Shown: piece after piece, positions 47,561 to 60,753 of the stretch | How positions within the stretch are numbered: position 1 is the stretch's first letter | Layout of the letters: every line of letters begins with the position of its first letter | Assembly: GCF_045679555.1 (NCBI RefSeq) | Contig: NC_092115.1 | Coordinates: 36,402,728 to 36,466,727, forward strand | Direction: 5' to 3' | Length of the DNA stretch: 64,000 nt | DNA from: Salvelinus alpinus | Lineage: Eukaryota; Chordata; Actinopteri; Salmoniformes; Salmonidae | Notes under the pieces: model-generated | What the model saw: only the letters and a program-made list of their open reading frames with translations | What the model was told of the DNA's origin: nothing | The model's database searches: none | Position numbers and translations under genes: made by a program

Positions 47561-48915
47561 CACTGACAGCTGCAACTCAATCAGTTAGACCTATTGCCAT
47601 GCATGCGCACTACCCAAATTGTGGGCTTCCCAAACACACTTGCGATTTGAAACAATCCACAGCAAAAAAAATTAAAGAAGCCAATCATTCTCTGTGGCTA
47701 AGTAATGCCCTCTGGTGAAGTATTTTGAATGATTGTATTTAGACAGGAGTAATTATATCATTTTGACGAAACATCAATTTACTTTAGGGCAACAAAGCAT
47801 CCTAACAGCGCACTGTCACACCCACCAAATTTCCTTTCCAATTCGCAAGAGGCAGACACCAGAGATCTGTATATAATGACGAGATGCTCATATCTCCACC
47901 CTAACAATGGGAGTCTTTGTCCCAAAGGTAGGCGACAAGTTTATGTCTGCATATTATTCCCATAGAAACGCATTGGACTTATACTGGGCAGATTTAGGCG
48001 AAAGTGACCCATCTCGCTTCGCCTTTTCCTCTCTGCTGAAACTATATCACCGGAGAAAGCATCGAGGGAGGGAAACAGCGCCCCTCTATATGTAGCCCAT
48101 GTATCTGATGCTGTCTGGACAGGAATAGCATGACATGCCATACTCTTTTGATCCAGACAGCATCAAATACATGGTCTACACATACTGAGACAGAGGGACG
48201 CTGCTTCGCTCACTCGGATGCTTTAACTGAGGTTGATGTGTATTTCTATCGGCGCTCGTCTAGGTCAAATAAATTAGACATATTTCAATATTTTATTTGG
48301 ACGGGTAAGGAAGTACGGTAAGGCGGGCAGGCAGGCCGCGCCCATAACACCGCCCCTCACGTGTTCCAGAGAGTATAGGGTGTTCCAGAGTAGAGAGACC
48401 CACAGTAGCAACTGTAATTGAGTACTGGCTGTGTCTGCTGTGACAGGTGGGAAGGTGCAAATTACCTGAAAAATATATAATCTCTCAATATTATAATCTC
48501 TCAATGTTAATCTCAAAGTGCACCAAATTCATTCATTTAACTGTTAAAATTACTTAATTTTTTGCTGAGAGAGAATGCCCACGGACACCTCTACTGGCTT
48601 TGCATACGCACGATGCCAAGGGGTGGAATATGGAAACTGCTTGACAAGCATAGAATGTGGAAAATATACACTATGTTTCAAATGTGTGAAATTGAGAGAG
48701 TAATAGTGTAATAATTGTTCGATTTCATTGCATTTCCATTGAGAATTCATGCAGCATATCTTGACAGGCTATGTCATGTAATTTGACCACATCAGTGCAT
48801 TTATTACGATAATAATCCATATAAAGTATAGTAATTTGTTAAATTAGAGGCATGTGTGAAAGGGCACCCTTGCTGAAACACTATAAAAGACAGATAATGG
48901 GAAATTGAATAAGAG
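47561..48915. other. Stretch without a gene, holding a hairpin
   Basis: No coding frame recognised. It contains the inverted repeat at 48098-48173 and a TATAAAAG box at about 48881, some 35 bases upstream of the Harbinger transposase ATG. Confidence 0.45.
48098..48173. repeat. 22-bp stem inverted repeat
   Basis: 48098-48119 (CATGTATCTGATGCTGTCTG and two more bases) and 48152-48173 are reverse complements with one mismatch, separated by 32 bases that contain the small palindrome GCATGaCATGC. Confidence 0.75.
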
Positions 48916-49560
48916 ATGGCTGACCTTGCTCTGTTGGAAGATTTGGCACACGCTGCATTTTGCAGGGCGCGTTTTTAGAGACAGGTGGGACTTTTTTGCA
49001 GAAAGTACAGATTTGTTTTCGGAAACGATATCTGATGAGCCAATCTTGTAGGATTTTTGCGAGGTTTTAGAACCCACTTTGGAAAGGCAAACATGCCATT
49101 CCGGTGCACATCCACGTGCTATCCATGCACCGTCAGGTTTTTGGCAACGGCGCTTTTCAGCGGGAGCTTGAGGATTGGCATCTCACAGCCCTCGATGAGC
49201 AAATGTTTTGGTTGCAATCATCAAAACGAACAGTAACATACGATTTCCATACACCATCACACAGCAGGTTGAAGTCAAGAGGGGTTTCTTTGCCATTAAT
49301 GGGTTCCCCACATTGCCATAAAAGCACCATCCCAAAACGAGTTCAACTATGTGAACAGAAAAGGCTTCCACTCTTAATGCGCAGGTGATAGGTTGTAAAT
49401 GCTCAAAAGACGCTACTGAATGTATTGGCTAAGTGGAACGCACGACTTGTTCCTTCTGCAGAACAGCAATGTTGGCCTATACTCCTACAGAAGGGCGCTG
49501 TTGAGGATGGATGGCTTATTGGGGAGTGTTGCCTACTTATTTGAAGTATATTTGCCATTG
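48916..49560 (+). pseudogene. PIF/Harbinger (HARBI1-like) transposase remnant
   Basis: From ATG 48916 the plus strand gives MADLALLEDLAHAAFCRARF, as in fish Harbinger starts, then a stop. Across shifted frames the family motifs follow: RFLATALFSGSLR near 49133, YTITQQVEVKRGFFAINGFP near 49246, NEFNYVNRKGFHSL near 49338 and LLQNSNVG with AVEDGWLIGE near 49460-49530. The IGAIDCTH segment between FAINGFP and the NEF motif is missing, so an acidic catalytic residue is gone. It contains several frameshifts. These nucleases insert by cut-and-paste. Confidence 0.75.
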
Positions 49561-50110
49561 CTTAAGAAACTTGCATTGTCCTAATGGTCCTCTCTTTGTA
49601 GCTATGCTTTTATTTGTACTGGTCAAGCCACAACTGAGCAAGTCAAATAACACATTTTGGTTGTACTCAATCTCTGACAATAGCACCTCTGAAGCGTTTT
49701 TTTTCTTACCTTTTTTGGGTTGCGCTGTTGTATTTCATGCACAGGAGGTCGGCGACACCTTAATTTGGGAGGACGGGCTCGTGGTAATGGCTGGAGCTGA
49801 ATCAGTGATTTAATGCCACTCCATCCCGCGCTGTTCCAGCAGTCTCCACGGATTTCATAGTACAGCATTATATATTCCTCACAGGATTTAAAGTAATGAT
49901 TTTAACAATATGGTTAATTAGGGGTGTTTCGAAATGCAAATAGCCAAGGTCATGCACAAGCACTGATAACAATTGGTATTTATCAATGTTATCTCCTACC
50001 AGTGTGCTTATGACTCTCACAGGGTTGTTTAATAAATCACACTTATTCTATGTGTACAAACATTCAAAATTCTGTCCGTAAGTTGTATTTTAGAATAGTT
50101 ACTAAGCAAT
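49561..50110. other. Harbinger 3' noncoding part
   Basis: No coding signal recognised; it leads to the inverted terminus at 50111-50131. Confidence 0.4.
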
Positions 50111-50282
50111 ATTGATAAATGAAGCCCCTGGTTGTTGCGGAAAATATCTCACTACTACTGTTTACTTCGTGCATCTCGCTGAGTTTACATTTAAACCTAA
50201 CCTAAGCTATGACTTGACCTATCACCTTATGCATTACTGCCCCAGTGGCAAGAAGTGACATCCCCAAAAACTGTACAACACA

Positions 50283-51923
<1,641 letters not shown>

Positions 51924-52219
51924 AATGGCTCCTAGCCTCGCGCACATAGGCTACTAACACTAAAACTAAAACCAAAATAGGAATGTTTTGATAGAACTTA
52001 AAAGTAAATAAAAAAATTGCTAAGTGGATCAGAAAACTAACTGAAATTAAACTGAATTTCAAACAAAAAATCTTAAAACGAATAGAAATAAAAACAAATA
52101 TAAAAACACAACTATAATAACCTTGCTGAATTGCTCAATGGCTGAGTTGAAAAGTACACAACTAGAGCCTTCAAACTCAACTATAGACCTCGATGCCAGT
52201 TCCACTGCATTTTTCCATT

Positions 52220-52369
52220 GGCCGTTAGTGGTGTCAGAACCATTAACATGGCTGTTAGTGGTATCAGAACCATTAACATGGTCGTTAGTGGTGTCAGAAC
52301 CATTAACATGGCCGTTAGTGGTGTCAGAACCATTAACATGGCTGATAGTGGTGTCAGAACCATTAACAT
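52220..52369 (-). repeat. 30-bp tandem repeat, five copies, in the NASP acidic exon
   Basis: Five 30-base units (type GGCCGTTAGTGGTGTCAGAA and ten more bases). On the NASP strand each encodes HVNGSDTTNG or a close variant, so the tandem array is coding in origin and never changes frame internally. Confidence 0.9.
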
Positions 52370-52549
52370 GGCCGTTCTCAATCTGTCCCTCATTGTCTCT
52401 TCCACTGTGATCTTATCTGAATCTGCCTTTCTCACCGTTCTTCTCTTTTGTCATGGCGTTATAGACCTGAACTCTGAGCTCATCCCTGGTCTTCTCTGTG
52501 ATAAATTGAGATGCGTCTAAGAATCAAAAGATGGGTAAATGTGACTACT

Positions 52550-52705
52550 ACATTTAAGTTATTTTGCAGATGCTCTTGTCCAGAGCAAGTAGGGTTAAGT
52601 GCCTTGATCAAGGGCACATCAACAGATTTTTCACATAGTCTGCTCAGGGATTTGAACCAGTTACTGGCACAAAGCTTTTAACCGCTAGGCGACCTGCTGC
52701 CCTAT
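52550..52705 (-). mobile_element. tRNA-derived SINE
   Basis: The minus strand begins with GCAGCAGGTCGCCTAGCGGT and a B-box-like GGTTCAAATCC, then 'aaggcacttaaccctacttg' and a 'gacaagagcatctgcaaaat' 3' half. It lies in a NASP intron. Confidence 0.75.
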
Positions 52706-53426
52706 AAACAGCATTATCTGATCTACGGCATTATCTGATCTACAGCATTATCTTCATTATCAGAGAGATCAGCACAACCACTCGGCCAAATTTTATAAGT
52801 AGGCAAGCGTCAACTACTTGTGAGGTTTAACAATTTAGAATGCTTACCGTCAACATTGTCTGCTCTTTTGATGTTGGAGTCTATCGGTTTCTCTTTCCCT
52901 CCTCCTCCTCATCTTCTTCAGGAACCCTCATCAGAGCATTCCCTAAGATGCCGTTCTCCATCCTGCTTCACAAAGACAAAATGACATATTCATTTTGTTA
53001 GCTACAACTGTAATGGAGGTGGTTTGGTGAGACCCGAAGATGTAATTTATAATAATAATTGATATCACTTAAAATAGTGCGAAAGACAATGAAAACCTAC
53101 CTGGCCAGCTCCAGGAGAGGTTTACCACACATGAAGAAAGCCTCTCCTCACTGATCTGCTGCTGTAACCATACTTTTTGGCTTTGGAAAGATAAATAGGG
53201 CAAAGTTATTGATTAGGACATTAATTAGAAATTGGAAATTATTTTACAGACAGATTGCTTCAACTGTGTGTGTGTGCGTGTGCGTGTGTGTGTCTTCCAG
53301 CCCTACTCACAGCATCCCGCAGGCTTCTTGGAGGACGTTGACTGCTGACACCACATCCCCCATGATGAGATGTCTTTTCTCTGTGCCAATGAGTTTATTT
53401 GCCTCCTCCATGAGCATTGTGTAGAA

Positions 53427-54002
53427 CTGAGAAAAAACATTGATAAACAAATCATTTTTGCTCTCTGTTTATTGCCACTAACAAGGTGTCTAGTTAGCCA
53501 ACTAACGTTAGCTAGCTAGTTTACGTTAAACATTGGCAAACAATATTCAGCTGTCAAAAGTAACATGAAATCCATTGACAATAGTTTATTCACTATGCGG
53601 TGCAACACTGCTAGCTTCTCAATCTCAGTAGTGCATTTCCGTGAGCGCTGTTCAGTTATCTTGACCATCACAAATTAAACTAAATTAATGGTAAACATTT
53701 TTATACAGTGAATGCGCATATAATAGTTGATCACTCTTGCCAATCTTGCAGATCATTTCCGGTCAACTTCAGCTTGGGGAAACAGCAGGAGAAAAATGAA
53801 AGGTGCTGTGACACATTTTTACATCTGTCGAATGATGGCAAATAATGATGCCATATTCATATTTTCTTGACAATATCACAACAAATAATGGAGAAATAGC
53901 TCAACAAAGATTATGGTTATAGCTCAACATGTAAAATAGCACTTATTTTAAACCTTAATCGGGAGAAAGTGTGGCAACAAGAGTAGTAGCACAGGAAAAT
54001 AG
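53427..54002. other. Region upstream of NASP first recognised exon
   Basis: The NASP first coding exon and promoter should lie here. I could not identify a start codon or first exon; 'gctagctagtttacgttaaa' type AT-rich sequence is all that is seen. Confidence 0.35.
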
Positions 54003-54186
54003 TTAGGGTGGCAGGTAGCCTAGTAGTTAGAGTGTTGGGCCACTAACCAAAAGGTTGCTGGATTGAATCCCTGAGCTGACATGGTCAACATCTGTTGCTC
54101 TGAACAAGGCAGTTAACCCACTGTTCCCCGGTAGGCTGTCATTGTAAATAATAATTTGTTCTTAACTGACTTGCCTAAATAAATAT
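54003..54186 (+). mobile_element. HpaI-type salmonid SINE
   Basis: GGGTGGCAGGTAGCCTAGTA at about 54006, the B box GGATTGAATCCC, 'aaggcagttaacccactgtt', and the tail 'ttgttcttaactgacttgcc' followed by AAATAAATA. This family is characteristic of salmonids and is the best single marker of the source. Confidence 0.9.
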
Positions 54187-55202
54187 AACATTAGTGTAAT
54201 AAGGAAATCTGCACTACTTTGCCTACAGGTGGGGCTTTAGAAATCTATCCAGCTCACATCAGTCCCTATCAAAAGAACACTCATTGAGACTGAGCTCTTT
54301 GAGCTCTTCACTATGGCACCTGCCATGCAATCATTTGATTGAACTCCAGTATGCATGAGATGCAAGCCTTTAGTCTACAGGTAAGCTATCTATCGGGAAG
54401 GAGACATCAGAGAGGATGAGAGTTGAAAACAACTCAGAGGGCTTCTGTTACCACACACCACACATTTCTCTCAAGAGGCTTTTTGTCAGGCCTGCCGGTA
54501 ATACTAATTTGCCTAAGCCCTAAGGGAACCAATAACATTAAATTGAATTAAATCAGAGACATTAGCTCTGTCGGGCCTGTATGCTGCTAGCCAAGATCCA
54601 TCCAGAGGGAACAGAAAGACAGGTGCAAAGGAGGAACCTGTTGCTCTTGCTCTGTCCAGGGAGCTGAGAGAGCGAGCAGCCCTGCTGTCAGTGCCTTCTG
54701 TGAGGGGTGCTCTAAGCACCAACCCCCCCCCTGAAGAACCCCCGCTGGCTCCTCTGTTTACAGCCCTGTCAGGGCAGGCCTGGACCTGACAACCCATCAC
54801 AGGGCAGGCCTGGACATGACAGACCCAATCAGGCTCACACTGAGACCCTTCACACCAATTTGGTCTATATGTCTTCACCAACACAAGACTTCTATTCTAA
54901 CACCCTGTGTCCTATGAATTGTATAATGTCAATGTGTATTGTGAATTGTAAAGGTAATTTAAATGTGAATTGTGTGTGTAATATGTCAAATAGGTCTTAG
55001 AATGCTGACGATTTCACTCTATTATGGTGAATGGTAAAAAAAGCATCGTAACCATCTTCATTCACTAGAGGGGCTGTCGTTGTGAGGAAAATGGTCAGCT
55101 GATGGCCTCAATTATATAGGTCTGGATGGCATAGTGCGTAATATCCTGTCTACATGTACACAGTCAGTTTATAAGGAGCTTCGTTCTTTCCATAATATAA
55201 TA
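54187..55202. other. Gene-free stretch; AKR1A1 position in human
   Basis: No conserved coding sequence. It has a short 'cagggcaggcctggac' direct repeat near 54772 and 54802. No AKR1A1 exon was recognised here or elsewhere between NASP and PRDX1. Confidence 0.45.
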
Positions 55203-57034
55203 TACAGTGCCTTTAGAAAGTATTCAGACCTCTTCCCTTTTTACACATTTTGTTATGTTCCAGCCTTATTCTAAAATGTATTAAATCATTTTTTCCCTCA
55301 TCAATCTACACACAATACCCCATAATGACAAAGCGAAAACAGGTTTTTAGAAAATGTTCGCAAATGTATTAAAAATAAAAAACTGAAAAAACATATTTAC
55401 ATAAGTATTCAGCCCCTTTGCTATGAGACTCGAAATTGAGCTCAGGTGTCTCCTGTTTCCATTGATCATCCTTGAGATGTTTCTACAACTTGATTGGAGT
55501 CCATCTGTGGTAAATTCAATTGATTGGACATGATTTGGAAAGGCACACAGGTCCCACAGTTGACAGTGCATGTCAGAGCAAAAACCAAGCCATGAAGTCG
55601 AAGGAATTGTCTGTAGATGTCCGAGACAGGATCGTGTCGAAGCACAGATCTGGGAAAGGTTACCAAAACATTTCTGCAGCACTGAAGGTCCCCAAAAACA
55701 CAGAGGCCTCCATCATTCTTAAAGGGAAGAAGTTTGGAACCATCAAGACTCTTCCTAGAGCTGGCCGGACCAACCAGAGCAATCGTTGGAGTAGGGCCTT
55801 GGTAAGAGAGGTGACCAAGAAACCGATGGTCACTCTGACAGAGCTCTAGAGTTCCTCTGTGGAGATGGGAGAACCTTCCAGAAGGACAAGCATCTCTGCA
55901 GCACTCCAACAATCAGGCCTTTATGGTAGAGTTGCCAGACAGAAGCCACTCCTCAGTAAAATGTTTGCCAAAAGGCACCTAAAGACTCTCAGACCATGAG
56001 AAATAAGATTATCTTGTCTGATGAAACCAAGATTGAACTCTTTGGCCTGAATGCCAAGCATCACGTCTGGAGGAAACCTGGCACCATCCCTATGGTGAAG
56101 CATGGTGGTGGCATCATCATGCTGTTTTTCAGCGGCAGGGACTGAGAGACTAGTCAGGATCGAGGGAAAGATGAATGCAGCAAAGTACAGAGAGATCCTT
56201 GATGAAACCCTGCTCCAGAGCACTCAGGACCTCAGACTGGGGCGAAGGTTCACCTTCCAACAGGACAACGACCCTAAGCACACCACCAAGACAATGCAGG
56301 AGTGGCTTTGGGACAAGTCTCTGAATGTCCTTGAGTGGCCCAGACAGATTCCGGACTTGGACCCGATCTAAAATCTCTGGAGAGACCTGAAAATAGTTGT
56401 GCAGCGACGCTCCCCATCCACCTTGACAGAGCTTGAGAAGATCTGCAGAGAAGAATGGGAGAAACTTCCCAAATACAGGTGTGTCAAGATTGTAGCGTCA
56501 TACCAAGAAGAGTAACGGGTCTGAATACTTACAGTTGAAGTCGGAAGTTTACATACACCTTAGCCAAATACATTAAACTCTGTATTTCACAATTCCTGAC
56601 ATTTAATCCTAGTAAAAATTACCCGTCAGTTAGGATCACCCCTTTATTTTAAGAATGTGAAATGTCCGAATAATAGTAGAGAGAATGATTTATGGCAGCT
56701 TTTATTTCTTCCCAGTGGGTCAGAAGTTTACATACACTCAATTAGTATTTGGTAGCATTGCCTTTAAATTGTTTAACTTGGGTCAAACATTTCGGGGTAG
56801 CCTTCCACAAGCTTCCCACAATACGTTGGGTGAATTGTATATAAGGTATTTCAGTTTTTTATTTGTAATACTTTTTTTATTTTATTCTAAAAACCTGTTT
56901 TTGCTTTGTCACTATCGGGTGTTATGCGTAGAATGGTGAGGATAAAAAAAATGTACGACCATTTTAGAATAAGGCTGTAACGCAACAAAATGTGGAGAAA
57001 GGCAAGGGGTCTGAATACTTTCTGAAATACTGTA
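55203..57034 (+). mobile_element. Tc1-like transposon holding a second Tc1 fragment
   Basis: Left end TACAGTGCCTTTAGAAAG; right end 'gaatactttctgaaatactg'. The plus strand at 55592-55849 encodes MKSKELSVDVRDRIVSKHRS and ALKVPKNTEASIILKGKKFG. 56102-56371 encodes [20 protein letters not shown], with the second catalytic Asp. Stops at about 55846 and after DLDPI break it. A minus-strand fragment of the third Tc1 family is inserted at 56530-56838. Confidence 0.85.
56530..56838 (-). mobile_element. Third-family Tc1 terminal fragment
   Basis: TACAGTTGAAGTCGGAAGTT in the opposite orientation to the host. Only about 310 bases of one end are present, stopping at 'acgttgggtgaatt'. Confidence 0.75.
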
Positions 57035-57880
57035 TGTCATATATTGTCATAAAGAATGTAATTATAATGATAATATTCACCTGGAACTGGTACTGGAAAT
57101 TAACGAAATCGACAACCATGTCTCTGCCACTAACAAAAACAGTCATGGGTGGTAACTCTACAATTCACTCGAAAAGGCAAGGCACACTGGGAAATTATAT
57201 TGGAGGCATCGTGGAGGAGTCACTTAAAATGTTCAAGATGATACTAATCAAACAGGGTCACAGTGACTATCGGTTTGAATAATGACTACGAAATCACTTT
57301 AAGTAACGGTGCTCAGAGTTAGGAAGTGCAACGGATTTCCTCAAAAGTTTTGAGTAATGACAGCACATTGGTGTTTACAGTGCACAGTGGTCATGTTGCC
57401 TGGTCCCAGATATGCTTGTGCTGCCAGCTCCTAAGGCCATTGTCATGCCAATGGGACCAGGCTAGTCATTTTCTGCCCTCAGATGAAAAGATGCTACAGA
57501 GATAGTTGGGTGCACACTGAAGGGCCCAGTGCCTCTCCTCATCTCTCCTCCACCTCATCCTGCTGCTGCTGTAACTGGGGTGATGTTTTTGCATGTTGTT
57601 GCCATGGACACCACATGAAGGGCCAGATAAGAGGGGACCAACACAATAAACCCTTATTAAACTCGCAGGCAGCGTGCGGTGGGATACAGATCAAACAGAG
57701 GCCTACAGCCCAATGTTCAGCTTTCAAAAACACAATAATATGGACATCAATAATACCTGAATAATCACAAAAACACTAATTACATCGTAATTTGTTGTTT
57801 GAAGAGCACTAGACCTTCCTCTCTGTTTTCATATACCGACTGGAAATGCAAATGTATTCCTTCTCCTGTTTCTAAGGACC
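57035..57880. other. Gene-free stretch
   Basis: No coding exon or known repeat recognised on either strand. Confidence 0.4.
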
Positions 57881-58082
57881 TACAGTGCATTTGGAAAGTA
57901 TTCAGATCCCTTGACTTTTTCCACATTTTGTTACGTTACAGCCTCATTCTAAAAATGATTAAATCGTTTCCCCCCCTCATCAATCTACACACAATACCCC
58001 ATAATGACAAAGCTAAAACAGGTTCTTAGAAATGTTTGCAAATATTTATATAAAAATAAATGAATTAAATATCACATTTAAA
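57881..58082. mobile_element. Tc1 terminal fragment, first family
   Basis: TACAGTGCATTTGGAAAGTA and about 200 bases of terminal sequence, cut off by the next Tc1 at 58083. Confidence 0.7.
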
Positions 58083-59706
58083 TACAATTGAAGTCAGAAG
58101 ATTACATACACTTAGGTTGGAGTCATTAAAACTAGTTTTTCAACCACTCCACAAATTTCTTGTTAACAAACTATAGTTTTGACAAGTCGGTTAGGACATC
58201 TACTTTGTGCCTGATACAAGTAATTGTTCCAACAATTGTTTACAGACAGATTATTTCACTTATAGTTCACTGTATCACAATTCCAGTGGATCAGAAGTTA
58301 ACATACACTAAGTTGACTGTGCCTTTAAACAGCTTGGAAAATTCCAGAAGATTATGTCGTGGCTTTAGACGCTTCTGATAGGCTAATTGCTATCATTTGA
58401 GTCAATTGGAGGTGTACCTGTGGATGTATTTGAAGGCCTACCTTCAAACTCAGTGCCTCTTTGCTTGACATCATGGGAAAATCAAAAGAAATCAGCCAAG
58501 ACCTCAGAGAAAAAATTGTAGACATCCACAAGTCTGGTTCATCCTTGGGAACATTTTCCAAATGCCTGAAGGTACCACGTTCATCTGTACAAACAATAGT
58601 ACGCAAGTATAAACACCATGGGACCACGCAGCCGTCATACCGCTCAGAAAGGAGACGCGTTCTGTTTCCTAGAGATGAACGTACTTTGGTGCAAAAAGTG
58701 CAAATCAATCCCAGAACAACAGCAAAGGACCTTGTGAAGATGCTGGGGGAAACGGGTACAAAAGTATCTACTGTATATCCACAGTAAAACGAGTCCTATA
58801 TCGACATAACCTGAAAGGTCGCTCAGCAAGGAAGAAGCCACTGCTCAAAAACCGGCATAAAAAAAGCCAGACTACGGTTTGCAACTGCACATGGGGACAA
58901 AGATTGTACTTTTTGGAGAAATGTCCTCTGGTCTGATGAAACAAAAATAGAACTGTTTGGCCATAATGACCATCGTTATGTTTGGAGGAAAAAGGGGGAT
59001 GCTTGCAAGCCGAAGAACACCATCCTAACCGTGAAGCACGGGGGTGGCAGCATCATGTTGTGGGGGTGCTTTGCTGCAGGAGGGACTGGTGTACTTCACA
59101 AAATAGATGGCATCACGAGGAGGGAAAATTATGTGGATATATTAACGCAACATCTCAAGACATCAGTCAGGAATTTAAAGCTTGGTCGCAAATGGGTCTT
59201 CCAAATGGAAAATGACCCCCAAGCATACTTCCAAAGTTGTGGCAAAATGGTTTAAGGACATCAAAGTCAAGGTATTGTAGTGGCCATCATAAAGCCCTGA
59301 CCTCATTCCTATAGAAAATGCGTGGGCAGAACTGAAAAGGCGTGTGCGAGCAAGGAGGCCTACAAACCTGACTCAGTTACACCAGCTCTGTCAGGAGGAA
59401 AGGGCCAAAATTCACCCAACTTATTGTGGGAAGCTTGTGGAAGGCTACCCGAAACGTTTGACCCAAATTAAACAATTTAAAGGCAACGCTACCAAATACT
59501 AATTGAGTGTATGTAAACTTCTGACCCACTGGGAATGTGATGAAAGAAATAAAAGCTCAAATAAATCATTCACTCTACTATTATTCTGATATTTCACATT
59601 CTTAAAATAAAGTGGTGATCCTAACTGACCTTAAACAGGGAATTTTGAAAAACTGAGTTTAAATGTATTTGGCTTAGGTGTATGTAAACTTCTGACTTCA
59701 ACTGTA
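58083..59706 (+). mobile_element. Tc1-like transposon, third family, near full length
   Basis: Ends TACAATTGAAGTCAGAAG and 'cttctgacttcaactgta'. The transposase starts at ATG 58473 ([20 protein letters not shown]), open to about 58785, with later fragments [20 protein letters not shown] (near 59030). The catalytic Asp segment reads MENDPQ, where an Asn-Asp motif with Asp is expected, and a stop replaces the ELW region. Inactive. It is a close relative of 50283-51923. Confidence 0.85.
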
Positions 59707-59749
59707 AATGCAGAGGGTTTTTTACTTAGTTATAAGGAATTCTTATCAC

Positions 59750-60625
59750 TTTACATGTCCCTGTAACACCTAAAGAGTTTGCAATAGGTTTAGATGCCAT
59801 TCCCTCAGGTGTTGCTTTATTATTCAGGAACATGTCAAGACCTGACCCTCAGAGTCTACCTTCCATTAACCCTGTTGACTCAACAGTAGGAAAGATTTGT
59901 TTCTCTTTTGGTCCATTCAACAACAGAGCGATACGAACCTTGTTTCAGCAAAATGTTGTATGCCTTATTGGAATGGATTTATTGATAATATCTGTTGAAA
60001 AAAGTTTGGATGTTGCCACACACATACCTACTTGTTCACAAAATTAAGGAAGTTTCCTTTAAAATGATTCATAAATATTATCCTGTCAACCACTATATGA
60101 AGAAGTTTAAGAAAAACATAAACTCAAATTGTATCTTTTGTAATGACCACCCAGAAACAGGTTTGCATCTTTTTTGGCATTGTATTCATGTAAGGAAACT
60201 GTGGCAAGACATCAGTAGATTTATAATTGAACACATTTATTAAGATTTTACGCTATTGTGGAGAGACGTACTGCTTGAATATTTTACCTACAATATAAAT
60301 AAATTGAAACAATTTCATGTAATTAATTTCATTATTCTTTTGGCCAAATTTCATATTCACAAATGCAAATTTACAAACAAAACACCACATTTTCGTTCCT
60401 TACAAAAATACATTTAACTATATTTTAAGACCATTAAATACTCTACTAACAAAAAAGCTGTTACACATAATTCTATGCATGTCCCTTAAGGTCCTTGTGT
60501 AATGTGATATTGTAACCCCTAGCCCAATTGTCCTTTGTATATTATTTATATATACTTGTGTTCCCCCATGTACGTTCAGTATTGAATTGTTGTTAAAGAA
60601 AATAATAATACAAATAAATAAATAA
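59750..60625 (+). mobile_element. L1-clade LINE, 3' end
   Basis: 59995-60243 encodes KIKEVSFKMIHKYYPVNHYM and CIFCNDHPETGLHLFWHCIH, the Cys/His finger near the C-terminus of fish L1-type ORF2. An A/T-rich tail (AAATAAATAAATAAAG) follows. It ends about 55 bases before the PRDX1 TATA box. Confidence 0.75.
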
Positions 60626-60679
60626 AGAATGGGCTGTGGCCACTGGCAGTGTTCTAACATCGCGAGAATTGAGCTGCTG

Positions 60680-60753
60680 TATATAGTTCCATGCGATTAA
60701 TCTCGTTCTTCGCACTCCTCATCTCAAGCGGCTGCTGTAGGACCAAGGCTGAG
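60680..60753 (+). promoter_or_regulatory. prdx1: PRDX1 TATA box and noncoding exon 1
   Basis: TATATA at 60680-60685, then GC-richer sequence and a good donor (GCTGAG|GTATGTG) at 60753/60754. The exon is probably about 45 nt, starting near 60708. The intron then runs to the acceptor CCTCCAG at 61487. Inferred from spacing and signals only. Confidence 0.55.

Larger units (their letters stand above)
33030..50131 (+). mobile_element. Possible PIF/Harbinger element expanded to 17 kb by nested insertions
   Basis: The left terminus begins CCAGGGGCCTCATTTATCAA (21-base end at 33030-33050). The right terminus at 50111-50131 is its reverse complement with one mismatch. GGGGCCTCATTTAT is the usual end of fish Harbinger elements, and a Harbinger transposase remnant lies 0.6-1.2 kb inside the right end. 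LINEs, Tc1 copies and TTAA-flanked elements account for much of the interior. No clear target duplication was seen, so the two ends could belong to separate copies. Confidence 0.5.

Noticed and set aside
52220-52369. Possible CRISPR-like array
   Set aside because: Units are contiguous 30-mers without unique spacers, in a vertebrate genome and in a coding frame of NASP.
52123-52410. Plus-strand frame with a repeated VVSEPLTW unit
   Set aside because: It is the opposite-strand reading of the 30-base NASP repeat; the NASP strand gives HVNGSDTTNG next to recognisable NASP sequence.
54513-54884. 123-codon minus-strand frame
   Set aside because: No motif, odd composition and a short internal repeat; no splice or expression cue.
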